Assembly (NCBI RefSeq): GCF_018274385.1
Contig: NZ_JAAFYZ010000028.1
Location: 1-64,000 of the forward strand
Reading direction: 5' to 3'
From: Catenulispora pinistramenti
GTDB taxonomy: Bacteria; Actinomycetota; Actinomycetes; Streptomycetales; Catenulisporaceae
Length of the DNA: 64,000 nt
This document shows positions 1-7,516 of this stretch, piece after piece. The translations under genes were made by a program, and so were the position numbers. How positions within the stretch are numbered: the first letter of the stretch is position 1; the number at the start of each line of letters is the position of its first letter. The notes beneath the pieces were generated by a model. It searched no databases and had not been told where the DNA came from. It saw only the letters and a program-made list of their open reading frames with translations.

Positions 1-110
1 CACCAGACCCCCACCACCCAACCGAGTGGCGAAGCACCCCCAGGAATCCGCTATTGTTGTGCCGTCGCCCCACGGAGCCGATCTCGATCGGAGCTGCGGG
101 ACGTGCTATT

Positions 111-191
111 GGCGGGTTGCCCGAGCGGCCAATGGGAGCGGACTGTAAATCCGTCGCGAAAGCTTCGAAGGTTCGAATCCTTCACCCGCCA
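111..191 (+). tRNA. tRNA-Tyr (GTA)
   Basis: The acceptor arms GGCGGGT (111-117) and ACCCGCC (184-190) pair perfectly, and A191 is the discriminator. The anticodon stem GCGGA/TCCGT closes the loop CTGTAAA, giving anticodon GTA (Tyr). The T arm GGTTCGAATCC is present. A long variable arm fits bacterial tRNA-Tyr (class II). No CCA is encoded. It lies directly beside a tyrosine integrase gene, so it is the likely integration target of the neighbouring element. Confidence 0.97.
160..191 (+). other. Candidate attachment site at the tRNA-Tyr 3' end
   Basis: Inference only. Tyrosine integrases of actinobacterial elements usually recombine in the 3' half of a tRNA gene, and the integrase gene here ends 132 bp downstream. 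I searched the window by eye for a second copy of the T-arm/acceptor segment and found none. The other att copy is therefore outside the window or very short. Confidence 0.35.
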
Positions 192-205
192 CATCCAGGC
201 AAAAC

Positions 206-241
206 AGCCCCTGACCAGGTGAACTCTGGTCAGGGGCTTGT
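206..241 (+). terminator. Rho-independent terminator after tRNA-Tyr
   Basis: Arms AGCCCCTGACCAG (206-218) and CTGGTCAGGGGCT (226-238) form a perfect 13-bp stem with a 7-nt loop, followed by TTGTTTG. It starts 15 nt after the tRNA and should end its transcript. Confidence 0.85.
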
Positions 242-322
242 TTGTTCACACTGCCACTGATGTGCGATCCGGACCGCTGTGGATCACTGCTCGCGACAAA
301 TACGCGACAAAGTTTCAGCGGG

Positions 323-1702
323 CTAAGCGCCGTCCGGCCCTCCCAACGCATCCTCGATCCGTCGCCTGGCAACCTCGTCCTGGCCGTCAATGCACTTGGC
401 GTAGACCCGCAGCAACACCTCGACGCTGTGGCCGGCCCACTCGGCGATCTGGGTCGGCGGAACACCCGCGTTCAGCCAGGTGGACACGGCAGCATGCCGG
501 AGGTCGTACGGGCGCTTCGCCATCGGCGAGGCGAACTGCCGGGCTGTTAGTGCGTCGAAGCGGGCGTCGCGCCAGGTCTTGGTATAGATGCTGTCGTTGA
601 CCACACCACCGCGTGCCGCGACGAACAGCGGGCCGCCGTTCCTGGGTGGGAAGTTGGCAACGTGATCGCGCAGGATCTTCACCAGCTCCGGACAAGCCGG
701 TACCGGTCGTACATCGTCAACGGCCCGATGCTTGAGCCCCCGCTCTTCGTGCGGCTTTCCATTGTCTGTCCAGGCCGAGCCAGCCCGCGGCGCGCTCTTC
801 GCCAGATGGAGAGTCCCCCAACCCTGCTCTGGCAGCTCGCACTGATCCTCACGCAGGCTCTTTGCCTCCGATGGCCGCAGCGCTGCGAAGTACATGAGGG
901 CGAAGAAGGCCACCAGCTTCTTCCCGTACCGGCCTTGTTTCTCGACCGCTGACAGCAGAGCTCTGGCTTGCACCGGGTTGACCACCACGCGCCGATCCAC
1001 CACCTCGGTCGTCCTCGGCGCCCTCCAGCCGATCTCATTGATGGGATTGGTCGGTAGCCGCTTAAGTTCAACGGCGTAGCCCAAGGCGTTGTAGAACACG
1101 GCACGCTTTCGCGTGACGCCCTTCGCCGCGGCTGCACTGCCGTCCATCTTGAGGCTCAGGGCGTCCAACGCTTTGCGAACCACCATGGCATCTGCCAGGT
1201 CCTTCAGCGGAATAGAAGACTTCACGATCCAGTCCAGCGCCTGAGTGACGTCCTGTGGCGCTGTGTCCTTACTCCGGCTGAAGTTGAAGGCGTAGCGGTA
1301 CAGGGCGCGCCGCAGCACAACTGGATCGGGCCGACCAGGAAGGTCTCGACTGAGCACCGGAGCCACCACTGCCAGCGTCTCAGCCACACCTGAGCGTGAG
1401 TTCGGCGCCAGACGTGGCCACTTCATCTCCGCGTACTCGACCAGGTGCTCATAGACGGTCGGCCCTTTCGGCACGGCCTTCTTCGCGATCATGTGCTCCG
1501 GCAGACCAGTCTCGGTATCAAAGGGAAAACCCTCGCGAGCTGCTGTCAATAGCTTGGCGCGGAACGCTTCAGCCAGCGCAGACGTCACGAACGACTCGGT
1601 GAACGTCCTTCCCGCCACCAACCATCGGAGCCGGTGCGTTGTCCGTTTCTTACCCTTGTACTCCTGGATACTCCAGATGTGGACGTCGTAGGACGGGTCC
1701 AT
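323..1702 (-). CDS. Tyrosine site-specific integrase of the conjugative element
   Basis: A 459-aa site-specific recombinase expected to integrate and excise the element at the tRNA-Tyr next door. The C-terminal catalytic domain shows the first Arg in ALRPSEAK (about residue 275), the second box YDLRHAAVSTWL (about 400), GHSVEVLL, and the nucleophile Tyr in RVYAK (about 432). The N-terminal half is a SAM-like core-binding region. The open frame extends upstream to 1873, but ATG 1702 is preceded by GGAGG (1709-1713), while the extension would overlap the excisionase gene. It lies downstream of the excisionase on the same strand. Confidence 0.95.
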   Translation of the reverse strand: MDPSYDVHIWSIQEYKGKKRTTHRLRWLVAGRTFTESFVTSALAEAFRAKLLTAAREGFPFDTETGLPEHMIAKKAVPKGPTVYEHLVEYAEMKWPRLAPNSRSGVAETLAVVAPVLSRDLPGRPDPVVLRRALYRYAFNFSRSKDTAPQDVTQALDWIVKSSIPLKDLADAMVVRKALDALSLKMDGSAAAAKGVTRKRAVFYNALGYAVELKRLPTNPINEIGWRAPRTTEVVDRRVVVNPVQARALLSAVEKQGRYGKKLVAFFALMYFAALRPSEAKSLREDQCELPEQGWGTLHLAKSAPRAGSAWTDNGKPHEERGLKHRAVDDVRPVPACPELVKILRDHVANFPPRNGGPLFVAARGGVVNDSIYTKTWRDARFDALTARQFASPMAKRPYDLRHAAVSTWLNAGVPPTQIAEWAGHSVEVLLRVYAKCIDGQDEVARRRIEDALGGPDGA

Positions 1703-1761
1703 GGTGGTACCTCCGTGGTGCGGGGCCGGCCCGCCGAAGCGGGCCGGCCGGTTGTGCTGGT

Positions 1762-1947
1762 TCAGCGCCGGTTCTGGCAGTCCCGAAGGAATCGCTCCAA
1801 CGCAGTACGCCGGATCCGGATCGAGCCGTTGGGCAGTTTCAACGACTCCGGGGCCAGCCCTAGGCGCCGCCACCGGTAGAAGGTGCTGCGTGCCACGCAG
1901 AGCTCAGCGGCGACCTGGTCGATGGTCAGGAACTCGTCTCTGGGCAT
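1762..1947 (-). CDS. Excisionase-like helix-turn-helix protein (Xis)
   Basis: A 61-aa protein that is almost entirely a MerR/excisionase-type winged HTH (FLTIDQVAAELCVARSTFYR, then wing residues NGSIRIRR). Proteins of this size directly upstream of an integrase usually act as recombination directionality factors. Its ATG overlaps the stop of the preceding 62-aa gene (ATGA at 1944-1947), so the two are probably translationally coupled. The integrase start is 60 bp downstream. Confidence 0.88.
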   Translation of the reverse strand: MPRDEFLTIDQVAAELCVARSTFYRWRRLGLAPESLKLPNGSIRIRRTALERFLRDCQNRR

Positions 1948-2135
1948 CAGGCTCCTTGCACAGGCGGCGCGGATCGATCGGAGTGCGGCTTCACGGGTCC
2001 TGCCAGAGGCTCCGCGAAGCCGAGCGAAAGGAACTTCGGGCCAGAATCAGCAGGCACGGACTCCGGGAAGTCCGTCACCCGCCAGATCTCACAAAGGTCG
2101 ATCACATCTGGACGCGCGGTAGCCTTTTCGTTCAC
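1947..2135 (-). CDS. Small hypothetical protein, coupled to Xis
   Basis: A 62-aa protein with no family I recognise. It is coupled on both sides: its start overlaps the methyltransferase stop (2132-2135) and its stop overlaps the Xis start (1947). This organisation makes a real gene more likely than a chance frame. It contains no predicted membrane segment or Cys cluster. A role in element maintenance is only inferred from position. Confidence 0.6.
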   Translation of the reverse strand: MNEKATARPDVIDLCEIWRVTDFPESVPADSGPKFLSLGFAEPLAGPVKPHSDRSAPPVQGA

Positions 2136-2932
2136 GCCGATCTCCTGCTCGATGCGTTATAGCGCAGGTCAGGACCGCAACCACAGCCTGTGTTCTCCAT
2201 CGAGTGATCGTCAGGGCCACCAGCGCGAGCCACCACGAGCGGAGTGTCCGCCGCGCAGCCCATCGGCTCATCGTCTGGTGGGGCGAGGAGTAGATGGCAG
2301 CGCTCGTGTAGAGCAAACCCGGCGTCGAGTACAGCATCAACGGCCACAGCGGCGACGTCGCCCGCCTGGCCAAGACCGCGTCCGGCGTTGGCGACGATGA
2401 CCAGGAACCCATCGGGCTTCAGCAGCGTGCGGCAACTGGACAAGACCTGTACGAACGCGCTGCTGTCGCAGCACGAATCGCCCAGATTCCATGGCAGCGA
2501 AGCAAGCACAAGCGAAGCCCTCCTCCGCACATCCCGGCCGACGAGCGCTTCGATTTCACGAGCGTCGCCATTCACGACGGTCGCGAACCCAGGCGCACCG
2601 CGGTTCACAGCGTGCTCGACGTTCTGCATCGCCAGCGCCGCCCACCGCGGCTCGTACTCCACGCCGATGGCCATCCGGTCGAGGCGCATCGCCTCTACAA
2701 GGGTGGTTCCGATCCCGGCCATCGGATCGACGACCAGGTCGCCCGACTCCGTGTAAGCGGCGATGGCGTGCGCGGCGACCGCAGGAAGCACCTTCGGCGG
2801 GTGGGCATCGGACTCCGGAAGGTATTTGTCTCCGGTTCGCATAGTCGGGTTGTCTTGAGCCGTATCCCAGGGCAGCGGTGGCACGGCGAATGACGCTGAG
2901 TCGGGTGGGGTGCTCGCGGCGGGAGCTCGCAA
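2132..2932 (-). CDS. Element-encoded DNA methyltransferase (TRM11/N6-N4 type fold)
   Basis: A 266-aa SAM-dependent methyltransferase. The SAM-binding motif DPMAGIGTTLVEA lies near residue 69, VNGDARE gives the acidic strand, and SLPWN (about 147) stands where the catalytic DPPY/SPPY-type motif belongs. This resembles the solitary methyltransferases carried beside integrases on actinobacterial elements, which may protect entering DNA from host restriction. The start used is TTG at 2932, preceded by GGAAGGAAG. An in-frame ATG about 31 codons later is the alternative. The target sequence cannot be predicted by eye. Confidence 0.8.
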   Translation of the reverse strand: MRAPAASTPPDSASFAVPPLPWDTAQDNPTMRTGDKYLPESDAHPPKVLPAVAAHAIAAYTESGDLVVDPMAGIGTTLVEAMRLDRMAIGVEYEPRWAALAMQNVEHAVNRGAPGFATVVNGDAREIEALVGRDVRRRASLVLASLPWNLGDSCCDSSAFVQVLSSCRTLLKPDGFLVIVANAGRGLGQAGDVAAVAVDAVLDAGFALHERCHLLLAPPDDEPMGCAADTPLVVARAGGPDDHSMENTGCGCGPDLRYNASSRRSA

Positions 2933-3343
2933 GGGCTTCCTTCCGATGGATGGCGTCCCGGCCGAGGCGGCCGTGATCGCTTTTACCCCTAGGAATCAGT
3001 CACCGCCTGCCAAGACGGGGTCACCCCTGTTCCCGTGGCCACGAGGTGCGAGGCTGCGCGCCCGAGTGATCTTTGTGGCAGCCGGTTACGCCACCGCTGT
3101 CTGTCGCCTCTGTTCACCTCCGAAGGGCCCGGCTTAGCGATGTAACCGCAGGTCCGAATCAGCTTCCTCGCAGTACGCACCCCTAATCACCACCCGTTAC
3201 GCACATGTGGTCGCCGAGAACGATTACAGCGCTCTGAGCTGGGCGTTTACACGCTTCCTAAACGTTCATTACGTCTCCGGTCCCTTGCCTTGGCGGCGGG
3301 TCGAACCCGGCCCCTCGAAGCCCCTGACGCAAGGGAGCCCGCC
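2933..3343. promoter_or_regulatory. Divergent control region between recombination and transfer modules
   Basis: 411 bp without a convincing gene, separating the leftward integrase/methyltransferase operon from the rightward conjugation operon. It must hold promoters for both. It contains a GATTACA word at 3222-3228, a motif that recurs around the relaxase and NlpC genes, and several GTTACG words (3086, 3196). I see no confident -10/-35 pair. Confidence 0.55.
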
Positions 3344-4138
3344 ATGTCCCTGACGACCACGAGCAAGTCGTTCGAGGCCACCTCCATCGCGATCGCGGAG
3401 GAGGCGTTCCTCACCCGCTTCTCCGACACAGCCATGCTGTCCATTCCGGGCACGATGCTCGGATCCGACTGGGCCCGTCGCGATGTGTCGCTGGCCGAGG
3501 CGAAGCACCTGCTAATGGGCCCGGCCGCCGAGGCCTGCGATCGCGTGTGGGCGATGATCGCCCGCAACGCGCGCCGTGACGGCGGCGATTGGAGCCTGGC
3601 CGCTGTCGGCATGGCCGCACCAATGCTAAAGCGGATCGCGGCCGGCGCCTGCGCCAAGTTCGACGGAATCCGGCAGGACGACCTAGCCGCAGAGGTCGTC
3701 GCCGCCTTCTTGTCCCACCTAGCAGTCGTCGACCTAGAGCGGGCCGGGATCCTGGTGCGGCTGCGCTGGGCGACCTGGCGTGCCACCGTGAAGGTCGCGC
3801 TTGCGAACACCGAAGCACCGGCGCCTTACTCGTTCATCGGCTCGATGCCGCCGGCGATGCCCTGCGCGCATCCCGACGTGGCGCTGGCCCGGGCTGAACG
3901 TGCCGACGTAATCACCCGTGCGGAGGCCGATCTGATCGGTATGACCAGGCTGGACGAGGTGTCCCTGGCCGAGGCAGCCGAATGCCTCGGGATCACCGCG
4001 AACGCAGCGAAGATCCGCCGCCAGAAGGCTGAAGCGCGGCTTGTCGCCTTCTTGACCGGCCAGCCGATCCCGACGCGGAAGGACCTCAAGCACGCCCGCG
4101 TCCGGTCCACGGTCAACTCCGTATCGCTCGCAGCCTGA
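3344..4138 (+). CDS. Sigma-70-like regulatory protein at the head of the transfer operon
   Basis: A 264-aa cytoplasmic protein. Residues about 180-240 read as a sigma region-4-like HTH (LIGMTRLDEVSLAEAAECLG followed by ITANAAKIRRQKAEARL), and the middle could be a divergent region 2. ATG 3344 is chosen because AAGGGAG precedes it by about 7 nt; an 18-codon upstream extension lacks this. It is the first gene of the plus-strand conjugation block, so it could control transfer genes. The sigma assignment rests on pattern only. Confidence 0.7.
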   Translation: MSLTTTSKSFEATSIAIAEEAFLTRFSDTAMLSIPGTMLGSDWARRDVSLAEAKHLLMGPAAEACDRVWAMIARNARRDGGDWSLAAVGMAAPMLKRIAAGACAKFDGIRQDDLAAEVVAAFLSHLAVVDLERAGILVRLRWATWRATVKVALANTEAPAPYSFIGSMPPAMPCAHPDVALARAERADVITRAEADLIGMTRLDEVSLAEAAECLGITANAAKIRRQKAEARLVAFLTGQPIPTRKDLKHARVRSTVNSVSLAA

Positions 4139-4249
4139 GCATCCCCATACAGCTCAACCGCGGTGACCCGATCTGCGTCAAGTAGCTGATTCCTAGGTGC
4201 GACGGGATGGCTGTCAGCCCTCCCGGAGCACCGACGGGAAGGCTCGATC

Positions 4250-4603
4250 GTGAACGACACGAACCACAAGATCCGCGCTGCGGTCCTCCTGGCAACGTCA
4301 GCTGTCTTGGCCTTATTTGCCGTGACCCGCGCTCACGCGGACACCGGTCAGTACACCGTTGTCGCCGCAGCCGCACTCGACAAGGTCATCGACAACGTCA
4401 CAACTTGGCTGGTCGGGCTGCTCACCGGCCTGGCCACGATGTTCCTCACCATCGGCGGAGTCAAATACCTGATCGCCTCGGGCGATCCGGGCGAGGTCGA
4501 GAAGGCGAAGGGTGCTCTGAGGTCGGCGGCCATCGGATACGCCGTCGCGATCCTTGCCCCTGGGCTGGTCAGCATTCTGCACAAGATCCTCGGTGCGGGG
4601 TGA
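4250..4603 (+). CDS. VirB2-like pilin subunit of the type IV secretion system
   Basis: A 117-aa small membrane protein. It has a signal peptide ending near AHADTG and two hydrophobic helices (about 50-70 and 92-112) with GGVKYLIASGDPGEVEKAKG between them. This is the typical layout of actinobacterial and Gram-positive VirB2/TrbC-like pilins. GTG start at 4250 with GACGGGAAGG upstream. It is the first structural gene of the T4SS operon, and the lipoprotein and VirB6-like genes follow. Confidence 0.8.
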   Translation: MNDTNHKIRAAVLLATSAVLALFAVTRAHADTGQYTVVAAAALDKVIDNVTTWLVGLLTGLATMFLTIGGVKYLIASGDPGEVEKAKGALRSAAIGYAVAILAPGLVSILHKILGAG

Positions 4604-4655
4604 TCGCGCCGCGTCCGTGCCGACTTCCGCCATCACCCCACACAGGAGCAGCGCC

Positions 4656-4868
4656 ATGCCGTCATTCATCCGCCGAAGCCTCGCCGCCGTCGCCATGCTC
4701 AGCCTCGTCGTAGCAGCCTCAGGCTGCTCAGCGCATACACATGTGGCTCCGACCAGGAGGGTGATCGTCATCCCCAGTCCTGGTCAGGCTCCGCTCGCCA
4801 CGCTCCCAACCGGCCTGGACTGGCTCAGCCGCTTCATCGCCGTCCACTCCGGACGCACCGGTCGTTGA
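4656..4868 (+). CDS. Small lipoprotein in the T4SS operon
   Basis: A 70-aa protein with a signal peptide and lipobox (VVAASGC, Cys at about 24), so it should be lipidated and held on the outer face of the membrane. The start ATG 4656 has AGGAG upstream. The next gene begins 1 nt after its stop. Its size and place are reminiscent of VirB7-type lipoproteins, but I cannot show homology. Confidence 0.65.
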   Translation: MPSFIRRSLAAVAMLSLVVAASGCSAHTHVAPTRRVIVIPSPGQAPLATLPTGLDWLSRFIAVHSGRTGR

Positions 4869-4869
4869 C

Positions 4870-6627
4870 GTGCGTCCCCACACCTCCCGCACCGGCCGAG
4901 CGATGCTACTGGCGGGTGTCTCCACAAGCCTCGTGATGCTCACCTCAGGGACCGCCTACGCCGCTCCCACCCCGCCAGGCCCAACGCCTCCCGCACCAGC
5001 GTCCCCAGCCGGAGGCGCCGATCCAGGGATCTACGGTCCGCTGGTTGGCGGCGGCACGATGTCCCCGCCGCCGGCAGTCGGCCCGGGTCTCACGCCGGCC
5101 GGCGGGTCTGATCCGTCGTGGTGGGACGTCCCCGGCCAAATCGAAAAGGCGATCGACACCTGGTTCGGTGACCTGGTGAAGTCCGCCCTGGAGCCGGTGC
5201 TCAAGCTGATCGGCGACACACTGCTGTCGAGCCCTGACGTGTCCGACGGCCGCGTCGCCCAGGTGTGGACAGGCGTTCTGATCACCGCCAACACGCTCTA
5301 CATCCTGTTCTTTCTGGCTGGCGCGGTGATCGTCATGGGGCACCAGACGGTACAGACGCGCTACTCGATGAAGGAGATCGCCCCGCGCCTGGTCATCGGG
5401 GCAGTCGCTTCGAACGCCTCACTGTGGGCGATCTCCCAAACGGTGTCCCTCGGAAACGCTCTCGCCGCAGCCCTGATGGACAGCAAGTTGTCCGCCGAGG
5501 GCATCGGTTCGCGGCTGACCTCGATGATCGTCGACAAGCTGTTTCTGCCATCTGGCATCACCCAGCTGTTCCTGGTACTCCTCGGCGGCGCGGTGGCGGT
5601 CATGGGCATCGTGCTGCTGATCACCTGCCTGATTCGTGCAGCGATCTTGTTGACTCTGACAGCCGGATCTCCGCTCGCCCTCGCCTGCCACGCACTCCCG
5701 CAGACCGATCCGCTCGCCCGGCTCTGGTGGCGAGCGATCATCGGCTGCCTGGCCACGCAGGTCGCACAAGCGCTCGTCCTGATCACCAGCATCCAGATCT
5801 TCTTCGACCCGAACGCCGACACGATCCTCGGGCTCCCCTCAGGTGGCGGCCTAGTGGATCTGCTGCTCTGTCTCGTCTTGCTATTCGCCCTCATCAAGAT
5901 CCCGATCTGGACCACCAGGGTGGTGCTAGGGCGTGGTGCGATGGGCGCGACAATGGTTGGCCGACTCGCCCGCTCATTCATCTATTACAAGGCGTTCACC
6001 CTTGCACGCAGCCGCCTTGGCGGGCAGGAGGCCCGGCAGCGCACCTCGGGGGTCTGGCACAACAACTTCCGGCCCGGCCCGCCCACACCGGGCGCGGGGC
6101 TGGTTCCGTCCGGAGGCCCGCGGCCCGAAGACGGCGGCGGACTCGGCGGCTGGTCCCCGCGACCGGAGACGGTAACCGCGACCGCGACCGTTCACCAAAG
6201 CAGTTCATCATCCGGTTCCGGGCACCCCGGGCCGCCGCATGGACGGGGCCCGAGCGGCCAGCCCTCAACCATCCCGCCAGGTCCAACCCGACGTCCGCTC
6301 GCGCTCCCGCCCGGCCGCTCGACCAGGCTCGACCGGCTCGCCAAAGAACGTGTGGAGAACCCACTCCCGAACCGCGGAGTCCAGGAAGGCCTGTTTCCGC
6401 CGATCAGCAGCTCGGCCGGGCCACGCCAGGCGAAGCCTCACAACAAGACAGCACCAGCGGCTCAGCGCCCAAACGGCCAACACGAGTCAGCTCCACCGGC
6501 CCCCACGCCGCATACGCCTGCCACAAGCGCAGAACGGCCTGCTGGCCGCACATCTGGCGCCCCAGCAAAACGCACTTCAACACGTAAGCCCGACGGCCCA
6601 ACCGCCAAGAAGAGGAACAGGGGCTGA
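4870..6627 (+). CDS. VirB6/TrbL-like polytopic membrane protein with Pro-rich tail
   Basis: A 585-aa protein. It has a signal sequence (about 1-32), a Pro-rich linker to about 75, and then six or more hydrophobic helices between about 130 and 360. A long Pro/Arg/Gly-rich, probably cytoplasmic or disordered tail follows from about 395 to the end. This matches the inner-membrane channel component of actinobacterial T4SS operons. GTG start at 4870 directly follows the lipoprotein stop; ATG 12 codons on is possible. The PrgI-like gene starts 6 nt after its stop. Confidence 0.75.
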   Translation: MRPHTSRTGRAMLLAGVSTSLVMLTSGTAYAAPTPPGPTPPAPASPAGGADPGIYGPLVGGGTMSPPPAVGPGLTPAGGSDPSWWDVPGQIEKAIDTWFGDLVKSALEPVLKLIGDTLLSSPDVSDGRVAQVWTGVLITANTLYILFFLAGAVIVMGHQTVQTRYSMKEIAPRLVIGAVASNASLWAISQTVSLGNALAAALMDSKLSAEGIGSRLTSMIVDKLFLPSGITQLFLVLLGGAVAVMGIVLLITCLIRAAILLTLTAGSPLALACHALPQTDPLARLWWRAIIGCLATQVAQALVLITSIQIFFDPNADTILGLPSGGGLVDLLLCLVLLFALIKIPIWTTRVVLGRGAMGATMVGRLARSFIYYKAFTLARSRLGGQEARQRTSGVWHNNFRPGPPTPGAGLVPSGGPRPEDGGGLGGWSPRPETVTATATVHQSSSSSGSGHPGPPHGRGPSGQPSTIPPGPTRRPLALPPGRSTRLDRLAKERVENPLPNRGVQEGLFPPISSSAGPRQAKPHNKTAPAAQRPNGQHESAPPAPTPHTPATSAERPAGRTSGAPAKRTSTRKPDGPTAKKRNRG

Positions 6628-6633
6628 CCGGCC

Positions 6634-7506
6634 ATGACCCAGGACTACGGAACCGCCAGAATCCCCCAGGACGTCTCGCAACCAGACAAGATCATGTTCG
6701 GCGCGACAGCCCGCCAGTGTGTAATCCTCGGCGGGACCACCGCGGGGCTCTGGCTTCTCTGGCTCGCTCTGCGCTCGTCCGTCCCACCGCTGATGTTCGC
6801 CGCTCCAGCCGGATTGCTCCTGGTGCTGCTCGGGATCGCCGTCACCGCCGAACGCGACGGGATGAGTGTCGATCAGTTGCTGTTCGCGGCGATCCGCCAG
6901 GCGCTGTCGCCGAAGCGACGAGTCATGGCGCCCGAAGGCGTAGAAGACCCGCCGGCCTTCGTCTCGGGTCTGTTTCAGGGCAACGCCCCGAAGACCCCTG
7001 CCTCGCTCGGCCTTCCTGTCCGGCAACTTCGCGATGACGGCGCAGTGGATCTCGGCCCGGACGGGTGTGCGGCGCTCGCGTCGGCATCCACAGTGAACTT
7101 CGCACTGCGCACCCAGGGCGAACAAGCACTGCTCATCAGTGGTTTTGGCCGATGGCTGAACTCGCTGACCGGGCCGGTGCAGATTACCTCGCGCACGACG
7201 CCTGCGGACCTTGGCAAGCAGATCAATACTCTGCGCGACTCGGCACCGCGTCTGCCGCATCCCCTGCTTGAGGCCGCCGCACAGAACCACGCTGACTTCC
7301 TCGCCGATATCAACGCCTCCGGCTCAGTACTGCATCGCAGCCTCTTGGTCACGGCACGCGAGTTGGACCCGAAGCATGCGCCCCGCGCCGCACGTCGCAT
7401 TGCGGAGACCGCCGCGCTCTCCGCATCCGAGATCGACGCCGTTCCGCTGGACTCGATCGCCGCGCAGCTGGCTCTGTCCGCCGCACTCGACCCCGATTAC
7501 CGATGA
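6634..7506 (+). CDS. PrgI/SCO6880-family T4SS membrane protein
   Basis: A 290-aa protein. Two adjacent transmembrane helices (about 27-48 and 50-70) follow a short N-terminus containing VSQPDKIMFGATARQ, and then comes a soluble domain of about 200 residues. This is the layout of the SCO6880/PrgI family, the functional counterpart of VirB3, which sits just upstream of VirB4 in actinobacterial conjugation operons. The VirB4 gene follows 10 bp later, supporting the assignment. Confidence 0.78.
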   Translation: MTQDYGTARIPQDVSQPDKIMFGATARQCVILGGTTAGLWLLWLALRSSVPPLMFAAPAGLLLVLLGIAVTAERDGMSVDQLLFAAIRQALSPKRRVMAPEGVEDPPAFVSGLFQGNAPKTPASLGLPVRQLRDDGAVDLGPDGCAALASASTVNFALRTQGEQALLISGFGRWLNSLTGPVQITSRTTPADLGKQINTLRDSAPRLPHPLLEAAAQNHADFLADINASGSVLHRSLLVTARELDPKHAPRAARRIAETAALSASEIDAVPLDSIAAQLALSAALDPDYR

Positions 7507-7516
7507 AGGGAGCCCG

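Noticed and set aside
1703-1873. Upstream extension of the integrase frame by 57 codons
   Set aside because: It overlaps the excisionase gene; ATG 1702 has a strong GGAGG and matches integrase N-termini.
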